In this document: positions 40,863-51,215 of the stretch, piece after piece | How the letters are laid out: each line of letters starts with the position of its first letter | Numbering within the stretch: position 1 is the first letter of the stretch | NCBI GenBank assembly: GCA_903832635.1 | Contig: CAILCF010000001.1 | Coordinates: forward strand, 62,001-126,000 | Length of the DNA: 64,000 nucleotides | Origin: an uncultured bacterium | Lineage (GTDB): Bacteria; Patescibacteriota; Saccharimonadia; Saccharimonadales; Saccharimonadaceae | Direction of reading: 5' to 3' | Notes under the pieces: generated by a model | What the model was told of the DNA's origin: nothing | Databases searched by the model: none | The model's input: only the letters and a program-made list of their open reading frames with translations | Translations under genes and position numbers: made by a program

Positions 40863-42557
40863 TTACATTCGGTCCGGTGCAGGAATTCCAAGAACATTCA
40901 GCCCACTATACAGTACTGATGCATAGGCTGTCACCAAATAAATTCGTACTTGTTCGCGTTCATCCCCGATAACTTTATTATTTTCGTAAAACCGATTAAA
41001 GACCTGGGCCAATTCGTATAAATAAGTACACAGTTGATGAGGTGTAAATTCGACGGTGGCACGCGCTACAACGTATGGATATTCGGTAATTTTAAATAAT
41101 AAATCTCGTTCATATTGCAAATATCCATCTGTCGGAGCAATAAACTCTGAACTTTCATTCGAGTGTTTTCGGATTATTGACCTAGCCCTGGCAAGTGCAT
41201 ATTGCAAATACGGACCACTGTTGCCATGTAGATTTACCGATTCCGTCGGCTCGTATATACTGTCCGCGCCAATTTTAAATTTCAAAAAACCATACTTGAT
41301 TGCGCCCAGTACCGGTTCGTCATTTCGATTTCCCTGCACTTTTTCGTTGGCATCGGCGGTAAAATCTAAAACGTCCGTTGCCCGTAGGAAATTACCTTTT
41401 CGACTGCTCATTTTCTCGTTACCGGCAAGTTTAATATTGCCATGCGTGATATGTATGGTATGTTCGGCTAGTTCCGGTTTGAATTGTTCGATGCTTTTTA
41501 AAACAACTTTCATATATTCTGTAATATCATTGCCGGTTATAATTATCGATTCATCAAAGTGGTAGTCGTTCCACTTTTTTATACTTAGACCGACGTCTTT
41601 GGCCTCATAGGTTGGCAATCCATCGGTATTTACAAATACACGGGTATGAAGTCCATACGGTTCACCGACGAATACGATTGCACCATCACTGTCCTTATAA
41701 ACTCCCTTGTCGCGTTGCTGTAAAACCGTATCCAGACCAATTTGAGAAGTTTCGCTTTCAGGATAGTATTTCTCGAATTTTGTACCGATTCTGGCATAAA
41801 ATGCATTAAAATAGTCGTAACTCCACCTGCGGCAAGCCCAATATATTTGTGCAAGATTTGAATCATGATCATTATCCGTATGGAATTGGTATACTTTTTT
41901 ATTCAATTCGATAATCTGTGATTTGGCGGTTTCATCATCTTCATAAGCACGTGTTCCTTCGACATAACAGGTTGCCATCCACTCAGAACGGTCATTTTCT
42001 GCAACTTCGGATAGTTTTTCGGGGTTTTCGCCATCAAGTTTTCGCAATATAGCCCAAAGTGTTTTCCCAACATGCAGACCGACATCGCCGCCAAAATTAA
42101 CACGGTGAACCGTTCCGCCGGCATATTCAATCAAGTTTGACAGTGCATCCCCAATTACTGAAGTATAGAAATGTCCGACGTGCAAGACCTTGAATGGGTT
42201 CGGGTCGGAATATTCGGTTACGACAATTTTATTTTCATAAAGTTTTGATTTTCCATAATCAGATGGATTTTTGATGATTTGTTTAAGTTCTTCGGATAAA
42301 CTGTTGTCTTTTATCCGTAGGTTAATAAATCCGGGTCCGGCAATAGACACTTCTGAAAAACCACTGTTTTCGCGCAGTTTATCGGCAAGTTGTTCGGCAA
42401 TTTCGCGTGGATTTTTACCAAGGCTTTTTGCCAGTTGCATTGCGACATTAGTCGCAAAGTCACCGAATTGCGGATCGGGGCGACTGAGTTGAATGTCTTG
42501 GTCAATATCAAAAAATTGTTTGACTGTGGCGCGAATAATCAAGGCAGTTTTATCCAT
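40863..42557 (-). CDS. argS: Arginyl-tRNA synthetase
   Basis: Class I synthetase charging tRNA-Arg. The HIGH signature appears as HVGHFYTS (about 126), the KMSKS loop as EKMSSRKGNF (about 381), with the N-terminal tRNA-binding domain and C-terminal DALR domain (QYALARARSIIRKH to the end). The 564 residues are normal. A TATAAT box eight bases before the ATG suggests a very short or absent leader. Confidence 0.97.
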   Translation of the reverse strand: MDKTALIIRATVKQFFDIDQDIQLSRPDPQFGDFATNVAMQLAKSLGKNPREIAEQLADKLRENSGFSEVSIAGPGFINLRIKDNSLSEELKQIIKNPSDYGKSKLYENKIVVTEYSDPNPFKVLHVGHFYTSVIGDALSNLIEYAGGTVHRVNFGGDVGLHVGKTLWAILRKLDGENPEKLSEVAENDRSEWMATCYVEGTRAYEDDETAKSQIIELNKKVYQFHTDNDHDSNLAQIYWACRRWSYDYFNAFYARIGTKFEKYYPESETSQIGLDTVLQQRDKGVYKDSDGAIVFVGEPYGLHTRVFVNTDGLPTYEAKDVGLSIKKWNDYHFDESIIITGNDITEYMKVVLKSIEQFKPELAEHTIHITHGNIKLAGNEKMSSRKGNFLRATDVLDFTADANEKVQGNRNDEPVLGAIKYGFLKFKIGADSIYEPTESVNLHGNSGPYLQYALARARSIIRKHSNESSEFIAPTDGYLQYERDLLFKITEYPYVVARATVEFTPHQLCTYLYELAQVFNRFYENNKVIGDEREQVRIYLVTAYASVLYSGLNVLGIPAPDRM

Positions 42558-42583
42558 TAACCACCATTATAGCAAAGTGAACG

Positions 42584-43813
42584 TCAAAGATTTTGTTCAA
42601 TGCGCTCGATTGCCAAAATGAACGCACCCATTCGCAAATCTGTATTCGAATTTTTTGCAGTCTCGAATACTTTATTAGCAGATTCTGCCATCATCGGCTG
42701 AAGTTTTTCAAAGACTTCGTCATGAGTCCAGTGTTCGTTTTTCAGATTCTGATCCCATTCAAAATACGACACGGCAACGCCACCGGAATTGGCCAAAACA
42801 TCCGGAATCACTACAATGTTTTTGTTGAACAATATTAAATCGGCTGCAGAAGTGATTGGACCGTTTGCAAGCTCCAGAATTACCCTCGCTTTGATTTTAT
42901 CAGCATTTTCCTCTGTTATAACGTTTTCAAATGCTGCCGGTATTAATAGGTCACAGTCGGTTTCAAGTAGTTCTTCGTTTGAGATACTTTTTACGGCGAC
43001 ACCGTTTTGGATAAAACCTGAAACCGCGCCGGAATCTTTTTTGAATTGCATCAGCTTTTCAACATCCAAACCATCCGGATTATAAACTCCACTTTTTGAG
43101 TCTGAAACAGCGACAATATTGTGTCCGGCGGATTGCCATATTTCGGCCGCATTGGCACCGGCGTTCCCGAACCCCTGAATTGCAACGTTGCATTTTTTAT
43201 TCAAACCCAATTGTTCTTTCAGGGCTTCAAAGGCAAAAAAGCCACCTTGGGCTGTAGCCGTATCACGACCCAACGAGCCTCCATTTTCAATTGGTTTTCC
43301 GGTGATAACCGCACCGGTTTTATCACCGGTAATTTTTTCATATTCGTCAGCCATCCAGGCCATTATTTCACCCGTGGTATTTACATCAGGTGCCGGTACA
43401 TCTTTTCTTGGTCCTATAATATCTGAAAGTTTCTGGACCCAACCGCGTGATAATTTTTCCAGTTCGGTTTTAGACAACACTTTTGGGTTAACTGTAATCC
43501 CACCTTTACCACCTCCCATTGGAATCCCAATAACTGCACATTTTAAAGACATCCAAAACGCCAAGGCTTTAACCTCGGAAATATTGGTACTAGCATGGTA
43601 CCGAATACCACCTTTATATGGCCCAAGTACGTTATTGTATTCAACTCGATAACCTTCATAAATTTTTAGCGTACCGTCATCCATTACTACCGGAATTGAA
43701 ACTTTGATGTCACGATTAGGCTGACGCAATCTGGCAATAATATCGTTATCGAAATTTTTTATTTTTGCTACTTTGTCCAGTTGTGCCATTGCATTTGAAA
43801 ATGGATCTTGCAT
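42584..43813 (-). CDS. gdhA: Glutamate dehydrogenase (Glu/Leu/Phe/Val family)
   Basis: Interconverts glutamate and 2-oxoglutarate with ammonia. The substrate site carries GPYKGGIRYH and MGGGKGGI, the catalytic Asp lies in DVPAPDVNTTGEIMAWM, and the nucleotide fold starts NVAIQGFGNAGANAAE. The 409 residues are normal. A TATATT box lies five bases before the ATG, so the mRNA may be leaderless. Confidence 0.95.
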   Translation of the reverse strand: MQDPFSNAMAQLDKVAKIKNFDNDIIARLRQPNRDIKVSIPVVMDDGTLKIYEGYRVEYNNVLGPYKGGIRYHASTNISEVKALAFWMSLKCAVIGIPMGGGKGGITVNPKVLSKTELEKLSRGWVQKLSDIIGPRKDVPAPDVNTTGEIMAWMADEYEKITGDKTGAVITGKPIENGGSLGRDTATAQGGFFAFEALKEQLGLNKKCNVAIQGFGNAGANAAEIWQSAGHNIVAVSDSKSGVYNPDGLDVEKLMQFKKDSGAVSGFIQNGVAVKSISNEELLETDCDLLIPAAFENVITEENADKIKARVILELANGPITSAADLILFNKNIVVIPDVLANSGGVAVSYFEWDQNLKNEHWTHDEVFEKLQPMMAESANKVFETAKNSNTDLRMGAFILAIERIEQNL

Positions 43814-43842
43814 GTTTTAATATACCCCTGACCTTCCGGTGA

Positions 43843-45429
43843 TTATTTTTTTGCTTTACTAGCTTTTATTATACCAACAAATAACGGATGTGGTCTGAAT
43901 GGGCGCGAACGAAATTCCGGATGTGCCTGGGTTGCGATGAAGTAATCGTTGCCGGGTGCCTCTATAAATTCAACCAATTTTCCATCCGGCGATAAGCCGC
44001 TTACTTTCAACCCACCTTTTTCAATTTGTTCCAAAAATTTTTGGTTTACCTCGTATCGGTGACGATGACGTTCGACAATATTCAATTTCCCATATGTTTT
44101 AGCCGCTAGTGTACCTTTGACTAGTTTTGCCGGATAATCACCAAGACGTAAAGTTCCACCTGTCGATTCTTTACCGGCTTGTCCTTCCATAATATATACG
44201 ACATTGTTTTTGCATTTTGCTTCAAATTCAGTGCTATTTGTACTACCAACACCAGCTTTTCGAACTGCTGCAATGACCGCAACTTGTAATCCCAGACAGA
44301 GTCCCAAATACGGTACATTATTATCAAGTGCATATCGTGCTGCATCAATTTTTCCTTCGACGCCACGAACACCAAAACCTCCGGGAACTACGATACCATC
44401 AACTTTTTCGAAGTCCTTTTTCGTGGCAGTTTCAGCACCAATCCAACGGATATTTAATCCGACTTTTTCATGCCAAGCTGCCGCTTTTAATGCCTCGATT
44501 ACTGACATATATGTGTCTTCGTTATCAATATATTTGGCAACCAACCCGATTGTCACCGATTTTTTCGGTTTTGAGATTTGAAGGCTGACAATTTTGTCCC
44601 ATTTTGATAAGTCAGGTTTTTTTCTAAGACCTGAAAATTCTGTTAACAATTTAATAAAACTGCTTTTGGCCAGTAGTGTTGGCACCCGGTACACGGTGTC
44701 AGCGTTTGGCATTAATAGAACGTTTTCTTCGGGTACACCACTAAACAGACTGATTTTTTGGACAATACTGTGCGGAGCCGGATTGTCAGAACGAACCACC
44801 ACCGCATCCGGTACTATACCGAATCCTCGCAGGTCATTTAAGGCATTCTGAGCCGGTTTACTCTTGAATTCCTTGCTGGTTTCAATAAACGGAACATATA
44901 CAACATGTATGAACAAACAATTTGCTCGGCCAACGCATTGAGAAAATTCACGAATAGCTTCAATAAAACTAAGGCCTTCATAATCACCTACGGTTCCGCC
45001 TATTTCAACGATATGGATATCACTACCTTCGGCTGCTGCTGTGATTGCACGCTGGATAGATTGAGTTAAATGCGGTACTAACTGAACGGTTTTGCCTTCA
45101 AATTTCCCGGCACGTTCGTCTGCAATCAAATCAAAAAAGAGCCTACCGGATAATGTAGCGCTCTTTTGGGTTAGTTCAATATCCAAAAATCGTTCATAAT
45201 GTCCCAAATCCAAGTCGGTTTCTGCACCGTCACGTGTTACAAAGCATTCGCCGTGTTCGCGCGGATTTAAAAGTCCCGCATCGACATTAAGATACGGATC
45301 GCACTTTTGAATAGATATAGAGGCACCTTTGGCTTGTAAGACAGCACCAATACTGGCTGCTGTGACACCCTTCCCTACTCCCGATAACACACCTCCCGTT
45401 ACAAATATATATTTTTGTTTTTTGCCCAT
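43843..45429 (-). CDS. pyrG: CTP synthase
   Basis: Makes CTP from UTP with glutamine. The synthase domain starts KYIFVTGGVLSGVGKGVTAA; the class-I glutaminase domain has GGFGVRG and YLGLCLGLQVA with the nucleophilic Cys, and a late HPEF motif. ATG 45429 was chosen for its GGAGGTG site; an in-frame ATG at 45447 lies eight bases after the TATAAT box (45456-45461) and would be a leaderless start adding six residues. Confidence 0.97.
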   Translation of the reverse strand: MGKKQKYIFVTGGVLSGVGKGVTAASIGAVLQAKGASISIQKCDPYLNVDAGLLNPREHGECFVTRDGAETDLDLGHYERFLDIELTQKSATLSGRLFFDLIADERAGKFEGKTVQLVPHLTQSIQRAITAAAEGSDIHIVEIGGTVGDYEGLSFIEAIREFSQCVGRANCLFIHVVYVPFIETSKEFKSKPAQNALNDLRGFGIVPDAVVVRSDNPAPHSIVQKISLFSGVPEENVLLMPNADTVYRVPTLLAKSSFIKLLTEFSGLRKKPDLSKWDKIVSLQISKPKKSVTIGLVAKYIDNEDTYMSVIEALKAAAWHEKVGLNIRWIGAETATKKDFEKVDGIVVPGGFGVRGVEGKIDAARYALDNNVPYLGLCLGLQVAVIAAVRKAGVGSTNSTEFEAKCKNNVVYIMEGQAGKESTGGTLRLGDYPAKLVKGTLAAKTYGKLNIVERHRHRYEVNQKFLEQIEKGGLKVSGLSPDGKLVEFIEAPGNDYFIATQAHPEFRSRPFRPHPLFVGIIKASKAKK

Positions 45430-45515
45430 GTTTGTTTGCACCTCCATGGGATTTCATTATAGCACGCCGAAAAGCTTATACGCTAGATATAGTGTATACT
45501 GTTGTTTATTCTACG

Positions 45516-45713
45516 CTATTTTATCAGTACTTTTAAGGCTTCGTAAACTAAGTATGCCGGCCAAACTAGCGCCTGGAAAAAGCCTAGTACACCTGCCCAA
45601 AATGTCGTGGCTTGTCCAATAAAGAAGATTAAAGCTCCAATAAATCCCAATCCGTAAACAGCACCGCACCCACCGCCATAATTACGCCTACCATGGTGAT
45701 GGTGTTTGTGTCG
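45516..45713 (-). pseudogene. 5'-truncated small membrane protein gene
   Basis: A frame without a start codon reads [20 protein letters not shown] then [13 protein letters not shown] and a second hydrophobic stretch ending YLVYEALKVLIK. This looks like the body of a small His-rich two-span membrane protein. Its upstream part is missing, and the truncated msrA joins it out of frame. Confidence 0.6.
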
Positions 45714-45862
45714 CCAGCGTGGCCATCATGATTTTCGTAAGTCGGGTTTTTGACTTTTCCACCGGCATATCCGGATTTTGTTTTAACAACTCCGGGTTGC
45801 TTTCGAATCAGATCTTGCAAACCCCAAAAACAACCCCCGCCAAGTACAACTTTTTTAGTCAT
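45629..45862 (-). pseudogene. msrA: Truncated peptide-methionine (S)-S-oxide reductase
   Basis: The first 47 or so residues are good Msr[18 protein letters not shown] with the catalytic Cys11, [18 protein letters not shown]. The sequence then leaves the family and ends after 77 residues; roughly 100 C-terminal residues are missing. The break falls at about 45714, where another gene's tail begins in a different frame. Repair of S-sulfoxides by this copy is unlikely. The start overlaps the msrB stop. Confidence 0.8.
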
Positions 45863-46220
45863 TATTGTCCTTTGGAATAAATTTCATTGAGATGGAATTA
45901 ACACAATATCGTGCGTTTTTCGGAGTCAAGCGTTCACCTAAAAACAAGTGGCCTAAATGCCCGCCACAATTTGCGCAAGTTATTTCGGTTCGAACACCGT
46001 CGGTATCCATGGATTTAACGGTAGCACCCGATACTTCATCGTCGAAACTTGGCCAGCCACAGTCGGAGTCAAATTTGTTTTCGGATTCGTAAAGTACTGC
46101 GCCACACTGTCGGCAAACGTAGGTTCCAGGTAATTTATTATCAACATATTCCCCTGAAAAAGCAGGTTCGGTACCCTTCTCGATAATTACTGCTTTTTCT
46201 TGTGGCGTCAACTTATTCAT
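45855..46220 (-). CDS. msrB: Peptide-methionine (R)-S-oxide reductase
   Basis: Reduces methionine-R-sulfoxide. The zinc-binding CxxC pairs (CRQCG, CANCG), [16 protein letters not shown] and the catalytic Cys in RYCVNSISM are present. The 121 residues are a full single-domain MsrB. It overlaps the broken msrA by eight bases, so the pair was once an intact msrBA operon. A TATAAT box lies nine bases before the ATG. Confidence 0.95.
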   Translation of the reverse strand: MNKLTPQEKAVIIEKGTEPAFSGEYVDNKLPGTYVCRQCGAVLYESENKFDSDCGWPSFDDEVSGATVKSMDTDGVRTEITCANCGGHLGHLFLGERLTPKNARYCVNSISMKFIPKDNND

Positions 46221-46276
46221 TCTATATATATTATATGCGTTTAATGCTTGGATTTATCTGATAAAAAATATTGTGA

Positions 46277-48712
46277 TTATTTTTTATTCGTCACTTTACT
46301 GCCATAAAATCGTTTTTTGATTATCTGGGCAAACAGCAGATACATGGCAACGATTCCAATCAAGGTCACAATTTGAATTAACGACAACATGCCGAAGTGG
46401 AAAATCAGTCGCAGTGGAGATATCACAACCACAAACGCTGCCAGGGCAACCAGAACAGTACTTACAATCAGAGCCAGTGCCGGTTTGCTTTCTTTGAACG
46501 GAATCAGTTTTGTCCTGATAATATATATAACAAAAATCTGGGTCAAAATTGATTCTAGGAACCAACCGGCTTGAAAAACGCCCTGGTCGGCATGAAAAAC
46601 TAACATTAATGCGCCGAAGGTAATAAAGTCGAAAACAGAGCTAAGCAGTCCATAGGACCACATGAAACGCTTGATTTCTTTGATACTAAGCGTATGAGGT
46701 TCAAGGACTTCGGACTCATCAACATTATCCAGCGGAATCGCGAATTGTGAAGTGTCGTATAATAAATTATTTAACAGTATTTGCGTCGCTAACATTGGCA
46801 AAAACGGCAAAAACAGCGAAGCCCCGGCCATTGAAAACATATTCCCAAAGTTCGAACTCAGACTCATTCGCAAATATTTCATGGTATTTGCAAAAGTTTT
46901 TCTGCCTTCAATTACACCATTAACTAGTTCGTGCAGATTTTTACGAAGCAAAATAAAGTCAGCTGCATCCTTGGCAACATCAACGGCATTATTGACCGAC
47001 ACACTGACATCAGCTGCTCGCAAGCTTGGGGCATCGTTGATACCGTCTCCCATATAACCGACAATATGACCATTAGATTGCAAAGCCTGAATGATTTTCA
47101 TTTTTTGTTCCGGATTAACCCTGGCGAAAATATTGTTTTTTTCGACAGCATTACCAAATTCCTCTTTAGTCATTTTATCCAGTTCATCACCGTCCAAGAT
47201 TCCTTCAATTTTCAAACCAATGTCATTGGCAATTTTTTCAGTTACATAAGCGTTATCGCCGGTAATAATTTTTGTTTGTATCCCCATAACACGCATTCGC
47301 TCTAGGGTTTCTGAAACAGAAAGTTTAGCAGGATCCAAAAAAGCCAAAAAACCGTAAAATGTTAAGTTTTTTTCATCATCCGGTTCATATCGTTTTTCGG
47401 TTCCAATCTCTTTTGAAGCAACCGCTAGGACCCTGAATCCCTTGCGACTTAGGTCATCATATGTTTCCTTAATAGTTGCGCGAAGTTCACTACCAAGATG
47501 TGTTTTCTTTGACCCATATGTGTTCGATATTTTTATTATTTCTTCCGGGGCGCCTTCGACAATCAAAAAGCGCTGTTTATTATTGGTGTGATGAACAATG
47601 ACGGCTTCGCGTTTGCGTTCAAAATCGAATGGAATCTCATCAATTTTTTGATACATAGATATATCAACTCCGCGATGGGCTTTGACAGCGGTATCAAGCG
47701 GATTACTAAAACTGGTCGAAAACGCACTAGCAAGATAGCCCAATTCCAAAACATTGTCTGAATTATTATTTTCGCCATCAACATATTTGACTAATTTAAT
47801 TTCATTTTCTGTCAAGGTTCCGGTTTTATCAGTACAAAGAACATCCATACTGCCAAAGTTCTGGACTGCCGACAACTGCTTTACAATAACGCCCTCTCTG
47901 GCCATTTTTAGTGACCCTTTTGTTAAGTTTAGGGAAATAATAAGTGGCAATAGCTCTGGTGTCAGTCCAACGGCCAATGCAAGGCTGAACAATACCGACT
48001 GCAGTAAATCTCGGTGGAATAAAATATTAACCAGCAAAACGAATAAAACCAAAAAGAAAGTAAGTTTTATTATCAGTACACTAAAATCTTTTATTTCTTT
48101 TTCGAATTCTGTAACTCTATGAACGGATTGTAATGCTTCTGCAATATGTGCGAATTTGGTTGTTTGCCCGGTTTTGGTGACCCGCATCACACCCGAACCA
48201 CTGACAACACCACTACCCATATATACTTCCGCGTCAATTGGTTTGCCTTGCGGGAAAGATTCACCCGTCAATGCCGCTTCATTCGTCGACAAGTCTTTGC
48301 CGTCAACAATGACACCATCTGCCGGTATTACCTTGCCGGCCGAAAGCATAACAATGTCACCGGGAACAAGTTCGCTAATCGGCACCAAGTGTAATTCGCC
48401 TTCACGAACTACCTGAACTTTGACTCGGACTTTATCTTTTAAAGCTTCTGCGGCTTGTTGCGAACGGTAGGTGTTCAAAAAATCCAGACCAACACTTAGT
48501 GCCACGATAGTGATAATTATGAAAAAACTGGCTTTATCACCAAAGAAAAATGATAGTAATGCGGCAAACAGCAATATCAGAACCAGTGGATTTTTGAATC
48601 TTGATAAAAAGGCTAATAAGGCCGCGTCTTTTTTAATTTCATCGCGTAAAGTATTCGGACCAAATTGTTTTTGCAATTTTTTTACGTTTTTAAAGGATAA
48701 ACCATTATTCAT
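46277..48712 (-). CDS. mgtA: MgtA-type P-type ATPase (magnesium importer)
   Basis: P3B ATPase of the inner membrane. The phosphorylation motif DKTGTLTENE, TGES loop (LTGESFPQG), MGDGINDAPSLRAAD hinge and C-terminal NNLLYDTSQFAIPLDNVDE are typical of MgtA/MgtB. With the ATG at 48712 the protein has 811 residues. This ATG follows a TATAAT box (48719-48724) by six bases, a leaderless layout; an upstream in-frame start would lie before the promoter. Confidence 0.9.
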   Translation of the reverse strand: MNNGLSFKNVKKLQKQFGPNTLRDEIKKDAALLAFLSRFKNPLVLILLFAALLSFFFGDKASFFIIITIVALSVGLDFLNTYRSQQAAEALKDKVRVKVQVVREGELHLVPISELVPGDIVMLSAGKVIPADGVIVDGKDLSTNEAALTGESFPQGKPIDAEVYMGSGVVSGSGVMRVTKTGQTTKFAHIAEALQSVHRVTEFEKEIKDFSVLIIKLTFFLVLFVLLVNILFHRDLLQSVLFSLALAVGLTPELLPLIISLNLTKGSLKMAREGVIVKQLSAVQNFGSMDVLCTDKTGTLTENEIKLVKYVDGENNNSDNVLELGYLASAFSTSFSNPLDTAVKAHRGVDISMYQKIDEIPFDFERKREAVIVHHTNNKQRFLIVEGAPEEIIKISNTYGSKKTHLGSELRATIKETYDDLSRKGFRVLAVASKEIGTEKRYEPDDEKNLTFYGFLAFLDPAKLSVSETLERMRVMGIQTKIITGDNAYVTEKIANDIGLKIEGILDGDELDKMTKEEFGNAVEKNNIFARVNPEQKMKIIQALQSNGHIVGYMGDGINDAPSLRAADVSVSVNNAVDVAKDAADFILLRKNLHELVNGVIEGRKTFANTMKYLRMSLSSNFGNMFSMAGASLFLPFLPMLATQILLNNLLYDTSQFAIPLDNVDESEVLEPHTLSIKEIKRFMWSYGLLSSVFDFITFGALMLVFHADQGVFQAGWFLESILTQIFVIYIIRTKLIPFKESKPALALIVSTVLVALAAFVVVISPLRLIFHFGMLSLIQIVTLIGIVAMYLLFAQIIKKRFYGSKVTNKK

Positions 48713-48773
48713 AACCATATTATAGCCTAACAACACTCTCGATTTGTGTTTTGTTTTATTTACCTTTTATTAA

Positions 48774-49241
48774 TTATATATGCCCAAGGATTAACCCGCC
48801 AAGTAATTTTGAACCAATAATTACTAAGATAGCTACAACTACATGCCAGATAATCTCGGCACTTACGGTAGTTTTCTTTGCCTTTGCAATCGAATAACTT
48901 AAAAGGATGAGTAAAGTTAATCCCCAAACAGAAGAAATAATTAATGCTTGCATCGAGGGAAATATTATTACTATCAAAATAAAACTAATTACTAAAACAA
49001 GTCGTAGAAAAAAATTCCCAAATGTAGCTGACAATATTTCTTTGTTTTTGGCACCCTCTGATTCCTTGTATATATGAATACCAAGTGAATCTGCAACATT
49101 ATCAGCGATAGCAATAATTAACAAGCCGGCAATTGTAGTTTGCCTCATTGCGTCACTTTGCGTAAGTCCGGCAATCAATCCCATACTGGTAATAATAGCG
49201 GCCGTTGCGCCCATAGAATATTTTGAAAGCACCTTGAACAT
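48774..49241 (-). CDS. VIT1/CCC1-like membrane protein
   Basis: The 155 residues show GATAAIITSMGLIAGL near the N-terminus and IIAIADNVADSLGIHIYKES, close to the VIT1/CCC1 pattern of iron and manganese transporters, followed by three membrane spans. Half the usual acidic helix between spans 2 and 3 is missing, so transport is not assured. A TATAAT box lies seven bases before the ATG. Confidence 0.65.
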   Translation of the reverse strand: MFKVLSKYSMGATAAIITSMGLIAGLTQSDAMRQTTIAGLLIIAIADNVADSLGIHIYKESEGAKNKEILSATFGNFFLRLVLVISFILIVIIFPSMQALIISSVWGLTLLILLSYSIAKAKKTTVSAEIIWHVVVAILVIIGSKLLGGLILGHI

Positions 49242-49263
49242 TGTTTGTATTATAACACTTACG

Positions 49264-50406
49264 TTATTGGTTTCTGGAGCGTTTTAAACTGAAAATTGCC
49301 AAAAGCGTAAAGGCTACTGCAAAGCCGGCCAACACCAATGCGTGCGGCCACAAATGTTCCAGTCCCCAACCGCGTAACATTACATCACGTAAAGCTTCTA
49401 TACCCCAAGTAGGTGGTAAAAAGTTCGAAAAAGGTTGCAACCAAAGTGGTAAACTTTTTACCGCCACGAAAATACCGGAAAGCAGAAATATTGGAAAGAT
49501 AATAAACGGCAAGAATTGAACGGCCTGACTTTCACGTTGAGCAGCTGATGAAATCAAAATTCCGATTGCCTGCGCATCAATTGCCACCAATATTACAAAT
49601 AGCATCGCCAGGGCAATCGAACCTACCACCATAATGTTATATACCAACAGTGCAACCGTTAATATTAATGCGCCCTGAATAGCAGCGATTACACCAAAAG
49701 CTATCTCATAACCGATAACAATTTCGCCTTCGGTTGCGGGGGTTACACGAAGTCTATCAAAAGTCCCGGTTACACGCTCGCCAACAAACGCTAATAAAGT
49801 CAGTATCGTCGTAAATAGTGTGATTGCAAAAGCCATAATCCCGGGTACAAAGAAGTCTATGTAACGGGCATCTTTGGTTTTTTCGAATGCATAACTGACA
49901 TCAATCGATATACCGGTTTTAACACCTTTTGATTTTGCAAAATCCTGGCCTGCTTGGGCAATTGCTTGCGAAACAACAGATGAAAGTTGCTGGTTAGTTG
50001 TGTCCAAGAAAACTTCAATATGTGCACCTTTTGCAGGTGTAATTACTGGTCCTTTCGGTGCCATGCCTGTTTTTGTGGGTGATGAATCCGCAGAAAAAGT
50101 ACTTGGGAAAATTATCGTAGCGATTTTATCCCCCGAAGTTACCTTATCTTTTGATGATGCAACGTCAGTTGAATCAGAAATAGACAAGACATCATGGTCG
50201 ATTTTATTAATATATTGACCTGCCAAACTACCCTTGTCTTTATTAACAATGATGACCTGTAGATGTTTCGGTGAAGTTCCAAATGCAAAACCGAAAATCA
50301 ACATAGCCATCACCGGCGATAGTAGCATCAAAACTAGGGTTCTTTTATCGTGTTTTATCGTCAGGAACTGTTTTTTAGTCACCGCCAAGATTCGAGAAAT
50401 TTTCAT
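49264..50406 (-). CDS. ABC-2 type transporter permease
   Basis: Membrane subunit of an exporter. The N-terminal span (about 20-42) is followed by a large extracytoplasmic loop (about 45-180) and five further spans ending in LAGFAVAFTLLAIFSLKRSR, the layout of ABC2_membrane_3 proteins. It is coupled to the ATPase gene upstream, whose last base is its first. The substrate is unknown; drug or lipid export is common for the family. Confidence 0.9.
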   Translation of the reverse strand: MKISRILAVTKKQFLTIKHDKRTLVLMLLSPVMAMLIFGFAFGTSPKHLQVIIVNKDKGSLAGQYINKIDHDVLSISDSTDVASSKDKVTSGDKIATIIFPSTFSADSSPTKTGMAPKGPVITPAKGAHIEVFLDTTNQQLSSVVSQAIAQAGQDFAKSKGVKTGISIDVSYAFEKTKDARYIDFFVPGIMAFAITLFTTILTLLAFVGERVTGTFDRLRVTPATEGEIVIGYEIAFGVIAAIQGALILTVALLVYNIMVVGSIALAMLFVILVAIDAQAIGILISSAAQRESQAVQFLPFIIFPIFLLSGIFVAVKSLPLWLQPFSNFLPPTWGIEALRDVMLRGWGLEHLWPHALVLAGFAVAFTLLAIFSLKRSRNQ

Positions 50407-51140
50407 TATTTTCCTACAATCTTTCGTCTAGTCAATGACAAAAAGGCATCTTCAAGATTTCTGGTTTTTGTAAGCTCTAACAGTCCGTCCGGTGTTCCTT
50501 CTGCGATAAGTCGCCCGTGATTTATCAGCCCGATTTTTTCGCAGCGCCTGGCTTCGTCCATATAATGTGTTGTCAGCAGAATAGTTGTCCCATCGGCTCG
50601 CATATCTTCAAATCGTTGCCAAAAAGATGCTCGCAGTTCCGGATCAACTCCAACTGTCGGTTCATCCAAAACCAGCAGTCGTGGTTTTGAAAGTAGTGCA
50701 ACTGCCAGAGAAGTCCTGTGTTTCATACCACCGGATAAATTCGCAACTACGGTTTTCCCCCATTTTGACAGTTCAACAAAGTCTAGCAAATCTGCAATCC
50801 GTTTTTTTAAATCAGATTTTGAAATCGAATAAAGTTTTCCAAAAAATTCCAAGTTTTCACGAACTGTCAAATCCTGATAAAGCGCCATTTCTTGAGGCAT
50901 ATAACCAACCATCGGCCTAACTTCGGCTTCTTGGGGTTTATAGCCTAATACGTCAACTGTTCCTTCTGTTGCTTTGATTAAGCCGGTCATTATCCGAATA
51001 GCTGTCGATTTGCCGGCACCGTTAGGCCCGATAAGTCCGTAAAGTCCGCCTTCATCAATTGAAAAACTCAGGTTGTTTAGAGCCTTAAAGCCATCAAATT
51101 CTTTCACCACTTTACTAAAAGTGACCACCTTTTTATCCAT
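50406..51140 (-). CDS. ABC transporter ATP-binding protein
   Basis: A 244-residue ATPase of the DrrA/CcmA type: Walker A GPNGAGKSTAIRIM, Q-loop GYMPQEMALYQDL, signature LSGGMKHRTSLA, Walker B LLVLDEPTVGVDP and switch His in TTHYMDEA. It pairs with the ABC-2 permease. A TAATAT box lies six bases before the ATG, another leaderless-type layout. Confidence 0.95.
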   Translation of the reverse strand: MDKKVVTFSKVVKEFDGFKALNNLSFSIDEGGLYGLIGPNGAGKSTAIRIMTGLIKATEGTVDVLGYKPQEAEVRPMVGYMPQEMALYQDLTVRENLEFFGKLYSISKSDLKKRIADLLDFVELSKWGKTVVANLSGGMKHRTSLAVALLSKPRLLVLDEPTVGVDPELRASFWQRFEDMRADGTTILLTTHYMDEARRCEKIGLINHGRLIAEGTPDGLLELTKTRNLEDAFLSLTRRKIVGK

Positions 51141-51215
51141 GCATTAATATTAACACTTAATGGATATTGACTCTATATTGTCGTAATGAATATATATAGA
51201 AGTTATAATTAGTTT

